DNA from: Amphiduros pacificus
Taxonomy: Eukaryota; Annelida; Polychaeta; Phyllodocida; Hesionidae
Direction of reading: 5' to 3'
Length of the DNA stretch: 64,000 nucleotides
Assembly: GCA_949316495.1 (NCBI GenBank)
Contig: OX439012.1
Coordinates: 23,284,666-23,348,665 of the forward strand
Part shown: piece by piece, positions 23,875 through 33,535 of the stretch
Numbering within the stretch: the first letter of the stretch is position 1
How the letters are laid out: each line of letters begins with the position of its first letter
The notes under the pieces: model-generated
Database searches by the model: none
Seen by the model: only the letters and a program-made list of their open reading frames with translations
Told to the model about the DNA's origin: nothing
Made by a program: the position numbers and the translations under genes

Positions 23875-24115
23875 ATTAGTATCTTACAACGGTGAGCTCC
23901 AATTGAAATCCTATAAGTTGAATGCCACGATCCTCATGTATAGTCCAGTCAATATATGACAAAAAATGGCCTAACCCAGAACAAATTAGAACAGAAATAA
24001 AACTCATAGAAAATGTCTCAGAAGAGCCAAGAGAATAACATAGTAAAAGTCTACCAAAATACAAGTAGTGGAACAATGCGTAATTTGCATAAATCCCAAA
24101 TAGCCAACACATGGC
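23875..24115 (-). repeat. Dispersed repeat copy, paired with 25670-25835
   Basis: Read on the minus strand this stretch shares, in the same order, GATTTATGCAAATT, TGTTCCAC, TTTTGGTAGACTTT, a perfect TCTGTTCTAATTTGTTCTG and TTGACTGGACTA with the + strand at 25670-25835. It looks like an interspersed element of unknown class, diverged between the two copies. An alternative is an old inverted duplication. Confidence 0.7.
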
Positions 24116-25669
24116 AGGGCAAATCTTAAAAATTATATAGCGTGACTCCTATTTGACATATTTGAGTAATCTTAGAGTCTATTTTATGTTTTTGGACAGG
24201 ATAAATCCAATGGAAAACTTTTCAAATTGGTAATACCCATATTTTGTACTCTTCCTCATAACAATGACCAATAAAAGTAGTATAATAAGTCGAAAATTAG
24301 AAATTTGCTTGTATTCTGATTATATCTGTCTGTTTTACACCTTTTCTGTGATATCCTCCACAACACATATTATTCTATAATAACAAGTTCTCAAAGAGGA
24401 GAGAAACAATAATTTCCAATTAGAATTTAAAAAAAACCTGTGTTTAACAACCCATTAACAATTTAATTGAATTTGCACATCATTGCTAGCTGTAGGTAAC
24501 TATTAGTGGTGATCATATTGAAGAGGGAGAATCCATTCACACACAGGGAGGCAGCTTTGAATGCTTCAAATTAAAAGCTGAATTTACTACCAACAGCAAA
24601 TAGTACCATACAATATGTCTGATTATTACTTCCCTATTGTGTACATTATAATACTGAACTTAGGTTAACAAGAAGTATTATTTTCATCATCATCCATTTT
24701 TGGATGATGACCCTTCTGCATTGTCCACATGCAGTTGAACAGTCTAGCCCATGTTTTCTGCAAGTGCATTGTCAAACTTACTGAACAAAGTGTCCATCAG
24801 AAACTGCTGCACTATATTCATATTTTGTAACTGCATAAAAACCCATGTTTATGCAGAGTATGATTGAAGCATTCATGAAATGAGGTTTTCAAGCACCTTT
24901 TCCTTACAGTGTAATTTAAATATTTATACCCCAAACTTTGCAATCAAATGTCATTACCCATCTGATTTCACCAGCATCAGCTCCTTTAATGATATTCTGA
25001 AGCAAATTATGTATGTGTGAATAGGAACTTTCTGTTATTTGTGGACACAAATAACACAAATTATATGTATGTGTGAATAGGTATGTATGTGTGAATAGGA
25101 ACTTTGTGTTATTTGTGTCCATAGCCATAGCATTATTTTACCTAAATGCTTAAGTTATTTATATGGACATCTAAAGGTAGTGAAGGAAGGTGTTGCCACA
25201 CACCTCGTTTGACATTAAATTATGAATTTGCGAGGAATTGATTTGCCTGTGTAGAAATTGGTGCTGCCTGCCTGATGTTTGACAGCATTGGTAGCATGTA
25301 GGTTATTAACAAATTATATTTTAGCTTTGATAGTTTTGGCCAAGTCTCATAATGCTGTTCACAAATAGTGGCAACACTTCTGACAGTCCTTTTTTCTAAC
25401 TGGTATTAAAACTCTTTTTTTCTTTCCACCATAAAGATATATATATATACAATGTATTTCATAGCAGAATGATGCTGGCATCGTATGAAATACATTACGA
25501 GAAACACTACAAAAGCTATTTATTTCCTTATCATGGCCTTAAAATAACTTCTTAACACCAACAGCAAGGGCATGACATTATTTCAGTGTGCAAGGAACCT
25601 TTATTCTTACAAAAAAACCTGAATATAAGCATGAAATAGGGTGAAACGTCAATGAGAGGAGGCCATTTT
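24116..25669. other. Unique sequence between the inverted repeat pair
   Basis: A small tandem duplication at 25010-25125 repeats TATGTATGTGTGAATAGGAA and contains the palindromic stretch GTTATTTGTGG-ACACAAATAAC. No gene was recognised. Confidence 0.45.
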
Positions 25670-25835
25670 TGAATTTATGCAAATTCGGTGATGTTCCACG
25701 AAGTTGATTTTGGTAGACTTTTTATGTGTTCATCTGGGTAACATTCTGAGACAAATAACACCAAAATGGTTTCTGTTCTAATTTGTTCTGGGTCATTTCA
25801 TATTTTGACTGGACTAGTAGGTGGACAAAAAACAT
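25670..25835 (+). repeat. Dispersed repeat copy, inverted mate of 23875-24115
   Basis: It shares five ordered blocks with the minus strand of 23875-24115, the strongest being TCTGTTCTAATTTGTTCTGG. No coding potential was recognised in either copy. Confidence 0.7.
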
Positions 25836-26043
25836 CATACTCTGACAGATAGTGATGCGTATTTTGGCAATAGACATAACAAAAAAGAAATACAGGTAAA
25901 CATTACAGATTTTTTTTTCAAAAATGTCTCAAAGTTGTTAAATCAAATTTATGAGAAACTATGCTTTGAATGTGCCACTATGACAGACTTACCTCGTTTC
26001 ATAGTGCGGCATGATCCTCAATATTTATATATTGTCTCTTTAG

Positions 26044-26265
26044 GCATTAAACGGTAAGGCACCCACTTACCTGTGTGATCTATTACATGTCAAACAAGGG
26101 GAACGAGACCTTAGATCAAATGATGGTACCTATCTGTATGTACCGAAAATGCGCCTTAAAACGGTAGGTGATAGGGCTTTCTCAGCAATAGGTCCCAGAC
26201 TTTGGAATGCGTTACCATCAAACATTAGAAGTAGTACCACAGTCGATTCTTTTAAGAGTAGACTC
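26044..26265 (+). mobile_element. CR1/L2-type LINE fragment: RT C-terminus, left part
   Basis: Translation from 26044 gives a continuous C-terminal tail typical of CR1/L2/jockey-group LINE proteins: ALNGKAPTYLCDLLHV, then DRAFSAIGPRLWNALPSNIR, then VDSFKSRL. The reading frame is broken here by a later LINE and resumes at 31083. The 5' part of the element is absent, as is usual for truncated LINE copies. The family assignment rests on the APxYL and GxRxF-APRLWNxLP pattern known from that group. Confidence 0.85.
26249..26265. repeat. 17-base target-site duplication, left
   Basis: CTTTTAAGAGTAGACTC occurs here and, identically, at 31066-31082. The two copies bracket the 4.8 kb Tx1/L1 LINE. In the host element this sequence encodes part of SFKSRL. 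Confidence 0.95.
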
Positions 26266-26419
26266 TTTTTTTTTTTTTTTTAAAAAACAAAAGTTTATTT
26301 TCCATACGGGCTTACATTATTTCTGGGAGGGGGAGGTGGGTACATACATTTCATATAAGCAAAAATCATATTGTGTTTTGTATAATAGTAGGAATATAAA
26401 TGTATATTGATTCTGATTG

Positions 26420-29400
26420 TTACAATAAATTATAAAGATTGCTGTACTTAAAAAGAACTTGTTTTCTTTTACAAACCTTTCTTTCAATATTAAGGGCATA
26501 TTTCAATTTTACAAGAAAGCAGTACAACTCATAACTATTACGGTCCATTAACTTTTCTATATAGATGTAATATTTGGCATTTAATATAACGTAGTTTAAC
26601 ATACAAATGTCCTCATCATTATCTCCTGGAAAACCAAATAGAATACACTCTTCTAAATTTTTGCTTGAAGTGATCTGTACTATGTTTAAAGTGTTCCACC
26701 ATTTAAACAAGGATTTCCAGAATGCTACAACTTTATCACAATATAGCAAGAAGTGACTAATATTATCAACCTCCATACAATAATTACATTGTTCATTGTC
26801 TTTTATCTTAATATCAAACAGCCATTTATTACATGGTATTATTCTATGTATCAGCCTGTACTGAAATGACTGGAGCTTGGTTTCTCTACAAGAGCTAAAT
26901 GCTAGAAAGAATATTCTTTTCCAAATTTCATCTCCTTCATTTATGAATCCAGGAAAAGTTTCTCCCCATTTTTTAATACATGATGGTTTTCTGTCTATTT
27001 GTTTAATTAGTAGCCAGTAAAAATCTTTGCATTTCAGTTTCAGTACATTTTTGGATGATTTACCAAGATCAATATATATTTCCTTTGTTTGTTTTGCATA
27101 TTTCTTATTTTGACTAGCAATTTTATTTCGCCAAGCTATTGGAATACTCTGTCTTATCTGAAGCATTCGTAGGAAATTACAGGATACATTGTACTTATCT
27201 TCTATTTGTGAATAATTTAAGAAGATACCATCCTCATCTAATAAGTCTGAGATACAATTGATATTTTTTTGGCTCCAATCCTTCCAATAAATAGGTTTGT
27301 TTTCAATAGTAATATATTTGTTAAACCACAAGTATTCTTTCTGAATTGAGATAACAGTCTCTGGGTATGTTGCATGTATCTTGCTCCATTCATTTACTAT
27401 TTCTGTATAAAAGTCCTTTGATTTTTTATAACTAATTGATGGAGTATTGCAATTGAAATATAACTTTAAATCGTAACATTTATAAAAGTAACATGGGAGA
27501 GCCTTCCATCTAGCATTAGATGCTCTAACCATTCTGCCAACCCATGTCAACAATAAAGATTTAACTTTGGTTCTGAAATCTGGTAATTTAAGGCCACCTT
27601 TCTCTATTTTTTGTATCAAAACATCATGTGCAATCTTTGCTCTTTTGCCATCCCAGAAGAAGTCTGCTATAAGTTTTTCTACGTCTTTAATTGCTTGTTC
27701 CGGTGTTTCAATAAGACTAGCTACATATATAAGTGGAGATAATGCAAGGCTATTTAGTATAGTAATTTTGCCTTTGAATGATAAACTTCTTTGTTTCCAA
27801 ATTTGTAAGAGAGTCTTCATTTTTTTTATTCTAGGGAGGAAGTTTTGCTTATAGCTGTCTTCTTCTGTATGTGTACAGACCACTCCTAGTGTCTCAAAAT
27901 TACATTTTATCCAAGACAAACCATGTGGATAATAGTCATTATTTTTTTGTTTTCCAATATACATAGCAATAGTTTTGTCAACATTGAGTCTTAATCCTGA
28001 ACATTTTTCAAATTCTTTGAAGGTTGACAATAAGTTTTTCAATGAGTCTTGGTCACATACAAAACAATTCATATCATCTGCAAGTTGACTTAATTTAATT
28101 TCAACATCGCCCACCTTTATACCATGAATATTGTCATCTTTTCTAATCTTTTGTGCAAGTATTTCTGCTACCAACAAGAACAAATAAGCAGACAGAGGAC
28201 ATCCTTGTCTAATGCCTCTAGTTAATTTAAAATAACCACATGTATGTCCATTATTAATCACGGTAGATTCAATATCATTGTATAAAATTGATATCCATTT
28301 TCTAAAAACTGGACCAAAATTGAATTTTTCTAATGCTACATCTATCAGTTTCCAGGAAACAGAATCAAATGCTTTTTCAAAATCTACACTAAGGATGATA
28401 CCTGGAATATCTTCTATTTCAGCGAATGATGTTATATCTTGAACCAGTCTAATGTTTTGTCCTATATACCGATCTTGTATGTATCCTGTTTGATCTTCAT
28501 CTATTACACCTGCTAGCACTTTGCGCAATCGCATTGCTAGTGTTTTTGCAATGAGTTTATATTCAGTATTCAATAAACTAATAGGACGCCAATTTTTCAA
28601 AAATGATCTATTTTTAGTTTTCTTTGGAATCAATGTTATTACTCCTCTTCTCTGCTCAACTGATAAACAACCTGTTTCAAATGAATACTTGATGCTATCT
28701 AAGAGTATTTCTTTAATGTCTATCCAAAAAAATTTATAGAAATCAGGTGTAAGTCCAGTTGTACCTGGTGTTTTACCATTTTTTAATTCCTTTAGTGATT
28801 TTAATATGTCTGTCTCTGTTATTTCGCTATCACAAAGCAATTTTTCATTAGTGCCTATCTGTACTTTTTCATTAACATTCATTATATAATCTAGCGATTC
28901 TCTATAACTGGTTGATTCATAATCTAGTCGATCACAATATAAAGATTCATAAAATCTATGCTGTTCTCTACGAATTATGCTTGAAGCTTCTTCTTTTTCT
29001 ATACACTCAAGCTCTCTTTTTATTGTATGAAAATCTTGTAATAGCAGTTCATTTTCACTTTCCTCTATATCATTGGTTAGCTGGATCAACTTATTCTCTA
29101 AGTCATGCTTAAGTTTATTCTTCTCTCTTTTTAGTTTAACACAAAATGGAATTGTAAATGATCGTATATCAGATTTAATTGTTTCCCATTTCAATGATTT
29201 ATCTTTAATGTATTCATACTTTAAATAGCTACTTTTAATTAGTTCCTTGATTTTTGTAACATACAGATCATTGTGTAGAAGTGATGCATTAAATTTCCAT
29301 AGTCCTCTTCCTCTCTGCTCTTTTGTATTACTGAGAGTTATGCCTATAATACTGTGATCAGAGTGAATACCAGGTTCTATGATACTATCTGTCACTACAT

Positions 29401-30079
29401 TCATAATTTCTTCAGAGATAAACCAATAATCAAGTCTGGATCCTTTGCCTCTGCCATGCCATGTATATCTTTTAGTGGTAGGATGCATTATTCTATAAAT
29501 GTCTACCAAGTTAAATGAATCTAATATCACATTTAAATCATTTCTATATTCTGGATTGTCAACTGATCTCATTGAGGCCATTTTATCTAAGTTTTTGTCT
29601 TTATAATAATTGAAATCACCTGCCATGAAAACATATTCATCATCAACGTGTGCAAGTTGTGTTTTCAAGAAGTTAGCAAATTCAATCTGTTGCTTTCTAT
29701 GGTCCTGTGTTGGAGCATAAATATTTATAAGTATAAGTTCTAAGTCATCACTTTTTATTCTAACATCTAGATACCTGCCTTCACTATCTCTATTGATATT
29801 GCCTATTTCATAATCACAGTCATGTGGACATAAAATACACACTCCTTTACTATTAGTTGTGCCATGTGAAAATATTATGTCATTTCCCCATTCATCTTTC
29901 CATCTTTTTTCATTTTTTTCTGAGCTGTGAGTTTCTTGCAGCAAAATAAAACCTTTGTATTTTCTTAACCTTTGAAATATGGCTATTCGTTTCTTTGGTT
30001 CACCAATACCATTAACATTGAAAGAATATAAGTTAAAATTACAATGATTCACCATCATGTAAATAGTAGTACTTTCCAC
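26420..30079 (-). CDS. LINE ORF2 protein: AP endonuclease and reverse transcriptase
   Basis: The 1219-residue protein nicks target DNA and reverse transcribes the element's RNA at the nick. The N-terminal endonuclease shows FNVNGI (about 20-25), QETH (48-51), GDFN (154-157), RLDY (215-218) and SDHS (240-243), the catalytic set of L1-type APE nucleases. The reverse transcriptase shows NWRPISLLNTEYK (near 494), SVDFEKAFDSVSW (near 562, catalytic Asp), RGIRQGCPLSAYLF (near 619) and LADDM (near 664, the catalytic Asp pair; F or Y is more usual before ADD). A C-terminal CX2CX7HX4C knuckle lies near 1096-1112, typical of L1/Tx1. The protein is somewhat short for the group: between SSIIR and REQHRFYESLY (about residue 370) the usual linker with a W...GE(K)..kYF motif is missing, which looks like an in-frame deletion. 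The motif GKTPGTTG also lacks the common Asp. The first Met was taken as the start, as it lies just before the endonuclease. Confidence 0.93.
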   Translation of the reverse strand: MESTTIYMMVNHCNFNLYSFNVNGIGEPKKRIAIFQRLRKYKGFILLQETHSSEKNEKRWKDEWGNDIIFSHGTTNSKGVCILCPHDCDYEIGNINRDSEGRYLDVRIKSDDLELILINIYAPTQDHRKQQIEFANFLKTQLAHVDDEYVFMAGDFNYYKDKNLDKMASMRSVDNPEYRNDLNVILDSFNLVDIYRIMHPTTKRYTWHGRGKGSRLDYWFISEEIMNVVTDSIIEPGIHSDHSIIGITLSNTKEQRGRGLWKFNASLLHNDLYVTKIKELIKSSYLKYEYIKDKSLKWETIKSDIRSFTIPFCVKLKREKNKLKHDLENKLIQLTNDIEESENELLLQDFHTIKRELECIEKEEASSIIRREQHRFYESLYCDRLDYESTSYRESLDYIMNVNEKVQIGTNEKLLCDSEITETDILKSLKELKNGKTPGTTGLTPDFYKFFWIDIKEILLDSIKYSFETGCLSVEQRRGVITLIPKKTKNRSFLKNWRPISLLNTEYKLIAKTLAMRLRKVLAGVIDEDQTGYIQDRYIGQNIRLVQDITSFAEIEDIPGIILSVDFEKAFDSVSWKLIDVALEKFNFGPVFRKWISILYNDIESTVINNGHTCGYFKLTRGIRQGCPLSAYLFLLVAEILAQKIRKDDNIHGIKVGDVEIKLSQLADDMNCFVCDQDSLKNLLSTFKEFEKCSGLRLNVDKTIAMYIGKQKNNDYYPHGLSWIKCNFETLGVVCTHTEEDSYKQNFLPRIKKMKTLLQIWKQRSLSFKGKITILNSLALSPLIYVASLIETPEQAIKDVEKLIADFFWDGKRAKIAHDVLIQKIEKGGLKLPDFRTKVKSLLLTWVGRMVRASNARWKALPCYFYKCYDLKLYFNCNTPSISYKKSKDFYTEIVNEWSKIHATYPETVISIQKEYLWFNKYITIENKPIYWKDWSQKNINCISDLLDEDGIFLNYSQIEDKYNVSCNFLRMLQIRQSIPIAWRNKIASQNKKYAKQTKEIYIDLGKSSKNVLKLKCKDFYWLLIKQIDRKPSCIKKWGETFPGFINEGDEIWKRIFFLAFSSCRETKLQSFQYRLIHRIIPCNKWLFDIKIKDNEQCNYCMEVDNISHFLLYCDKVVAFWKSLFKWWNTLNIVQITSSKNLEECILFGFPGDNDEDICMLNYVILNAKYYIYIEKLMDRNSYELYCFLVKLKYALNIERKVCKRKQVLFKYSNLYNLL

Positions 30080-31065
30080 TTTTATGTATCATAATAGTAC
30101 AGCAATAGTTTGGCACAGCTATATAATATACAGAATCATAGTTTCTGTTTGTACCCATATACTTGAATCTAAGCCCGCAAACACAATCTTGTATACATGA
30201 CTTATTTTGGTAATTGTGAACAGTAACAAAAAATGTTGGCAAAAACAAAATGGACATAAACATGCTTCTCTGTGTGTGGAAGAAAAGCTGAGAATATGGA
30301 TCTAAGAAATGACGTTTGTACCTTTTGTATTATTATGGAAACACCCATTATAAAGTAGACAAAACAAAATATGTTGATGTTGATCTTTGGCCCAGCAATT
30401 TGAAGATCAGTGCTCGTGTATACAGTCACTGATAATAAAAAACACTATGTTGATCTCAATACACATTAAATGGAGCTATTCTTTTTGATTGCACTTAATA
30501 CTGAGTAATGTTCCAGTTATATGCTAGATGAAAAAAAATCACATCAATCCATTTAAAGTGGTAAAAAGTTAGACATACATTGTCATAATTAGGATGAACA
30601 GCACAATACTACTGTATAAGACAGAGGTGTGTACATATATGTTTCCGTACCATCACTTTTACAGAGCGAAAATCTGACATAAACATAAATGACTTTTATG
30701 ATACTGTGCAATTGTGTTACATTATAACAGTGGTGTAATTTATCACAAACAGTGAGTTAATTTCTATTGATAATTGTCTATATACAAAGTGAACATTGAC
30801 CAACATGTGACATTATTAAGTATAATATTTATCTCAAAGTGTGAGTTTCATTTTTCAATGATCATCTCCTTCATATAAAAGTAAGCATTGACCAGTGATC
30901 TGATCCTTTCATAAATAGATTTACCTTTGCATTCAAAATAGGTTCAACATACAGGACTCTTGCATAACCATGTTTACATTCAAGTACACCTCTACACACC
31001 AACTGTGTTCATGTATTATATAATAATATTGATTGGAAAAGCTAGCACAAGTTGGCTGTTGGCCA
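30080..31065 (-). other. 5' region of the LINE without ORF1
   Basis: On the minus strand the 986 bases upstream of ORF2 contain only short open frames (74-75 codons at most). None resembles the RRM-like or zinc-knuckle ORF1 of Tx1/L1 elements. The segment is either a 5' untranslated region of an ORF1-less subfamily or a badly decayed or deleted ORF1. Confidence 0.65.
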
Positions 31066-31082
31066 CTTTTAAGAGTAGACTC
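31066..31082. repeat. 17-base target-site duplication, right
   Basis: This is the second copy of CTTTTAAGAGTAGACTC, at the 5' end of the inserted LINE. Confidence 0.95.
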
Positions 31083-31158
31083 AAAACTCACCTTTTCAGA
31101 ACACACGTTCTGGGCTTAGCGCTATGAACAGTCTTGACTGGTATCAGCGCGATACAAA

Positions 31159-31192
<34 letters not shown>

Positions 31193-31194
31193 TT
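31083..31194 (+). mobile_element. CR1/L2-type LINE fragment: RT end, 3'UTR and tail
   Basis: Reading resumes in the same frame as the fragment ending at 26265, giving [14 protein letters not shown] and a stop codon at 31125-31127. A short 3' untranslated segment with TATCAGCGCGATACAAATTTT is followed by (ATT)n at about 31158-31192. The ATT-type microsatellite tail is characteristic of many CR1/L2 elements and differs from the poly(A) of the inserted LINE. Confidence 0.87.
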
Positions 31195-31232
31195 CCCAAA
31201 ATGCACTGAAATGAGGAATATCAATGAAACAA

Positions 31233-31370
<138 letters not shown>

Positions 31371-31532
31371 CGATATTCTGTATAGCATTCAACTTTAAGA
31401 CTATAAAGTTATATTTTTGGTTATTAGTAAGTTTATGTGTACTGACGTGTATGAAATAAATTTGATCATTATTTTGGTAAGAAGTTTAGAAACCTGGCTA
31501 ACCTGTCTAGTGGTTATCTTTTACAATGATAA

Positions 31533-31538
31533 GATGAT

Positions 31539-31575
<37 letters not shown>

Positions 31576-31576
31576 G
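31533..31576. repeat. (GAT)n microsatellite
   Basis: About thirteen GAT trinucleotides lead directly into the 29-base array. Confidence 0.95.
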
Positions 31577-32286
31577 ATTATATCAGACTACATCTACTAA
31601 TGGCGTTTATATCAGACTATGTCTACTAATGGCGTTTATATCAGACTATGTCTATTAATGGCTTTTATATCAGACTATGTCTACTAATGGCGTTTATATC
31701 AGACTATGTCTATTAATGGCGTTTATATCAGACTATGTCTACTAAGGGCGTTTATATCAGACTATGTCTATTAATGGCTTTTATATCAGACTATGTCTAC
31801 TAATGGCGTTTATATCAGACTATGTCTATTAATGGCGTTTATATCAGACTATGTCTACTAATGGCGTTTATATCAGACTATGTATACTAATGGCGTTTAT
31901 ATCAGACTATGTCTACTAATGGCGTTTATATCAGACTATGTCTACTAATCTAATGGCGTTTATATCAGACTATGCCTACTAATGGCATTTATATCAGACT
32001 ATGTCTATTAATGGCGTTTATATCAGACTATGTCTACTAATGGCGTTTATATCAGACTATGTATACTAATGGCGTTTATATCAGACTATGTCTACTAATG
32101 GCATTTATATCAGACTACGTCTACTAATGGCGTTTATATCAGACTATGTCTACTAATGGCGTTTATATCAGACTATGTATACTAATGGCGTTTATATCAG
32201 ACTATGTCTACTAATCTAATAGCGTTTATATCAGACTATGTCTACTAATGGCGTTTATATCAGACTACGTCTACTAATGGCGTTTA
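31577..32286 (+). repeat. 29-base minisatellite, about 24 copies
   Basis: The unit contains TATATCAGACTATGTCTACT and AATGGCGTT. Variants (ATTAATGG, TATACTAA, and a CTAATCTAAT insertion in two units) recur at intervals, hinting at duplication of multi-unit blocks. Confidence 0.95.
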
Positions 32287-32691
32287 GACAGGATAGCTAG
32301 GTTTCACTTTGGCACAGCAACGTGTTTGGACTATTCAAGAGGGCGGGAGGCTTCACTAGAAGAGTTTTGGTCATACATGTGTGGGCTGAGCTTGGATAAC
32401 GTCAATTTCTGAAAAACACACAAAATGACTTCTAACTGTTGTGTGACAGCTACAGGTTTAATGCCTCACCCTGTTTATTCATTACGGGCAATCACTTCTG
32501 TGTGAGGACTGAACAAACAGTTTACCACACAGTCAATAAAAGACTATCGCCATAAGCTTTTGTGTTCACAAGAATACTCCCGTCTCTTGTATATCAAACT
32601 CCATGGTTATCAAAATCAATATGGCTACGTGAGCAATTCCCGTGATTACTATGGGCAGGTAATGATTACATGTCTTTGTATATCACACAAG
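32287..32691. other. Unique sequence upstream of the exon region
   Basis: No gene was recognised. The sequence is less AT-rich than most of the window. Confidence 0.45.
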
Positions 32692-32985
32692 GGGATCTAG
32701 TTATTGATAACATTTGTTTTTCCTCAAATGCAAAAGTAATGTTTGCCAATGCAATAAGTTCATTAAATGCATGTTTATGAACTATGTGTATCAGGTGAGG
32801 TTGTCTGTTTGAAAAAAATCATCTCCTTCATTCATTCAGGGATTTAATCGTTGACAACATTTGTCTCATTTTATTACTTAATGTTTACTTCAAACACATT
32901 AACCGCATTAAATGTATGATTAAAACTTTGTATATCAGTTCAAGTTGTCCAACTTTTTGACACAATCTCCTTCATCGACTGCAAT
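32692..32985 (+). repeat. Diverged 147-base tandem duplication upstream of the promoter
   Basis: Unit one (32692-32838) and unit two (32839-32985) share, in order, GGGAT-TA-T-GTTGA/ATTGATAACATTTGT, AATGTTT, CATTAAATG, TATGATTA/TATGAACTA, TGTATATCAG, GTTGTC and CATCTCCTTCAT/AATCTCCTTCATC. The duplication is old and lies about 200-500 bases upstream of the predicted transcription start, so it could hold duplicated regulatory sites. Confidence 0.7.
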
Positions 32986-33173
32986 TGCAGTTCTGAGTGG
33001 CTGTTCATCAGAGGCAATGGACTCTTCCTATCAGGAAGTAATAAGTAAATATCCTTGCTGCTGCCACCCCTGCTGATGAGGAATGGTAGACGCCAAAGAA
33101 AATGAAGGCTGTCAGCAGGTCTCTGAGCCTGCGTTGTGATATGTTTGCTTCATGGCGAGCGTGGTTGCCTGTT

Positions 33174-33212
33174 TATAAAGCAACAAGTTTTCTGGTGCAG
33201 CATTCATTTCTG
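33174..33212 (+). promoter_or_regulatory. Candidate core promoter: TATA box and initiator
   Basis: TATAAAG at 33174-33180 is followed by TTCATTTC, matching the initiator YYANWYY, with its A at 33206. The spacing of 32 bases from the first T of the TATA box to the initiator A is close to ideal for animal RNA polymerase II promoters. Downstream there is no ATG until 33443. This is a prediction from motif spacing alone. Confidence 0.5.
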
Positions 33213-33442
33213 TCGCTTTCTCAGGTTTCGACCACACACATCACATTGTGGTGAAACACATATATTGGTGTCAGCAGACGACTTCGGACGCAAGTCGAAA
33301 CCAAGCAAGCACAACTTTCCGAAGAAGCCGAAAGCGCGCCAAAGCTCCTCACTGGAGCTGCCGACGCAGCAAAAGCAGACGACTTTTAATCAAAAGGACG
33401 CTTAGAAAACTTTTGTCTGGAAACTTATATAATAAAACATTC
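33206..33442 (+). other. Candidate 5' untranslated leader, ATG-free
   Basis: Starting from the predicted initiator, 237 bases contain no ATG in any frame, which is unlikely by chance at this length (about 3-4 expected at random in this composition). The stretch is GC-richer than its surroundings, with CG dinucleotides (GACTTCGGACGC, AAAGCGCGCC). It may itself contain a splice site, which cannot be excluded. Confidence 0.5.
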
Positions 33443-33535
33443 ATGATGAACGCTTGGTATCTGGGAAGTTTGCTGTCCATGCTGGTCATGGTACATGCTC
33501 TACCGATTGCTGAAAACATGCACCAAACCAAACAG
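33443..33535 (+). CDS. Predicted first coding exon of a secreted protein
   Basis: The exon encodes 31 residues from the first ATG. A second ATG follows at once (33446) and has the better context, with A at -3. The peptide has a classic signal sequence: a short polar start, the hydrophobic core LGSLLSMLVMV, and a likely cleavage after VHA (about residue 19). The mature chain would begin LPIAENMHQTKQ. The exon ends CAG|GTATGT, a strong splice donor, in phase 0. A small first exon holding only a signal peptide and a few residues is common in genes for neuropeptide precursors and other secreted proteins (known pattern). I do not recognise the family, and the following exons were not found within the window. 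Extension upstream to a longer open frame would need a non-ATG start and is less likely. Confidence 0.6.

Larger units (their letters stand above)
26266..31065 (-). mobile_element. Tx1/L1-group LINE, 4.8 kb, inserted in another LINE
   Basis: The element lies on the minus strand. Its 3' end is at the left: a T16 run at 26266-26281 is the poly(A) tail, followed by about 138 bases of 3' untranslated sequence. The ORF2-type protein occupies 26420-30079, and 986 bases precede it (30080-31065). Perfect 17-base duplications flank the whole element, so the boundaries are firm. No ORF1 is visible in the 5' segment. Intact coding sequence and identical duplications suggest a young copy, although the missing ORF1 and an apparent linker deletion in the protein argue that it depends on other copies, if active at all. 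Confidence 0.93.

Noticed and set aside
33248-33442. Extension of the signal-peptide exon to a 101-codon frame
   Set aside because: The extension would need a GTG start and gives an Arg/Lys-rich stretch ahead of a clear signal peptide; a leader without ATG is the simpler reading.
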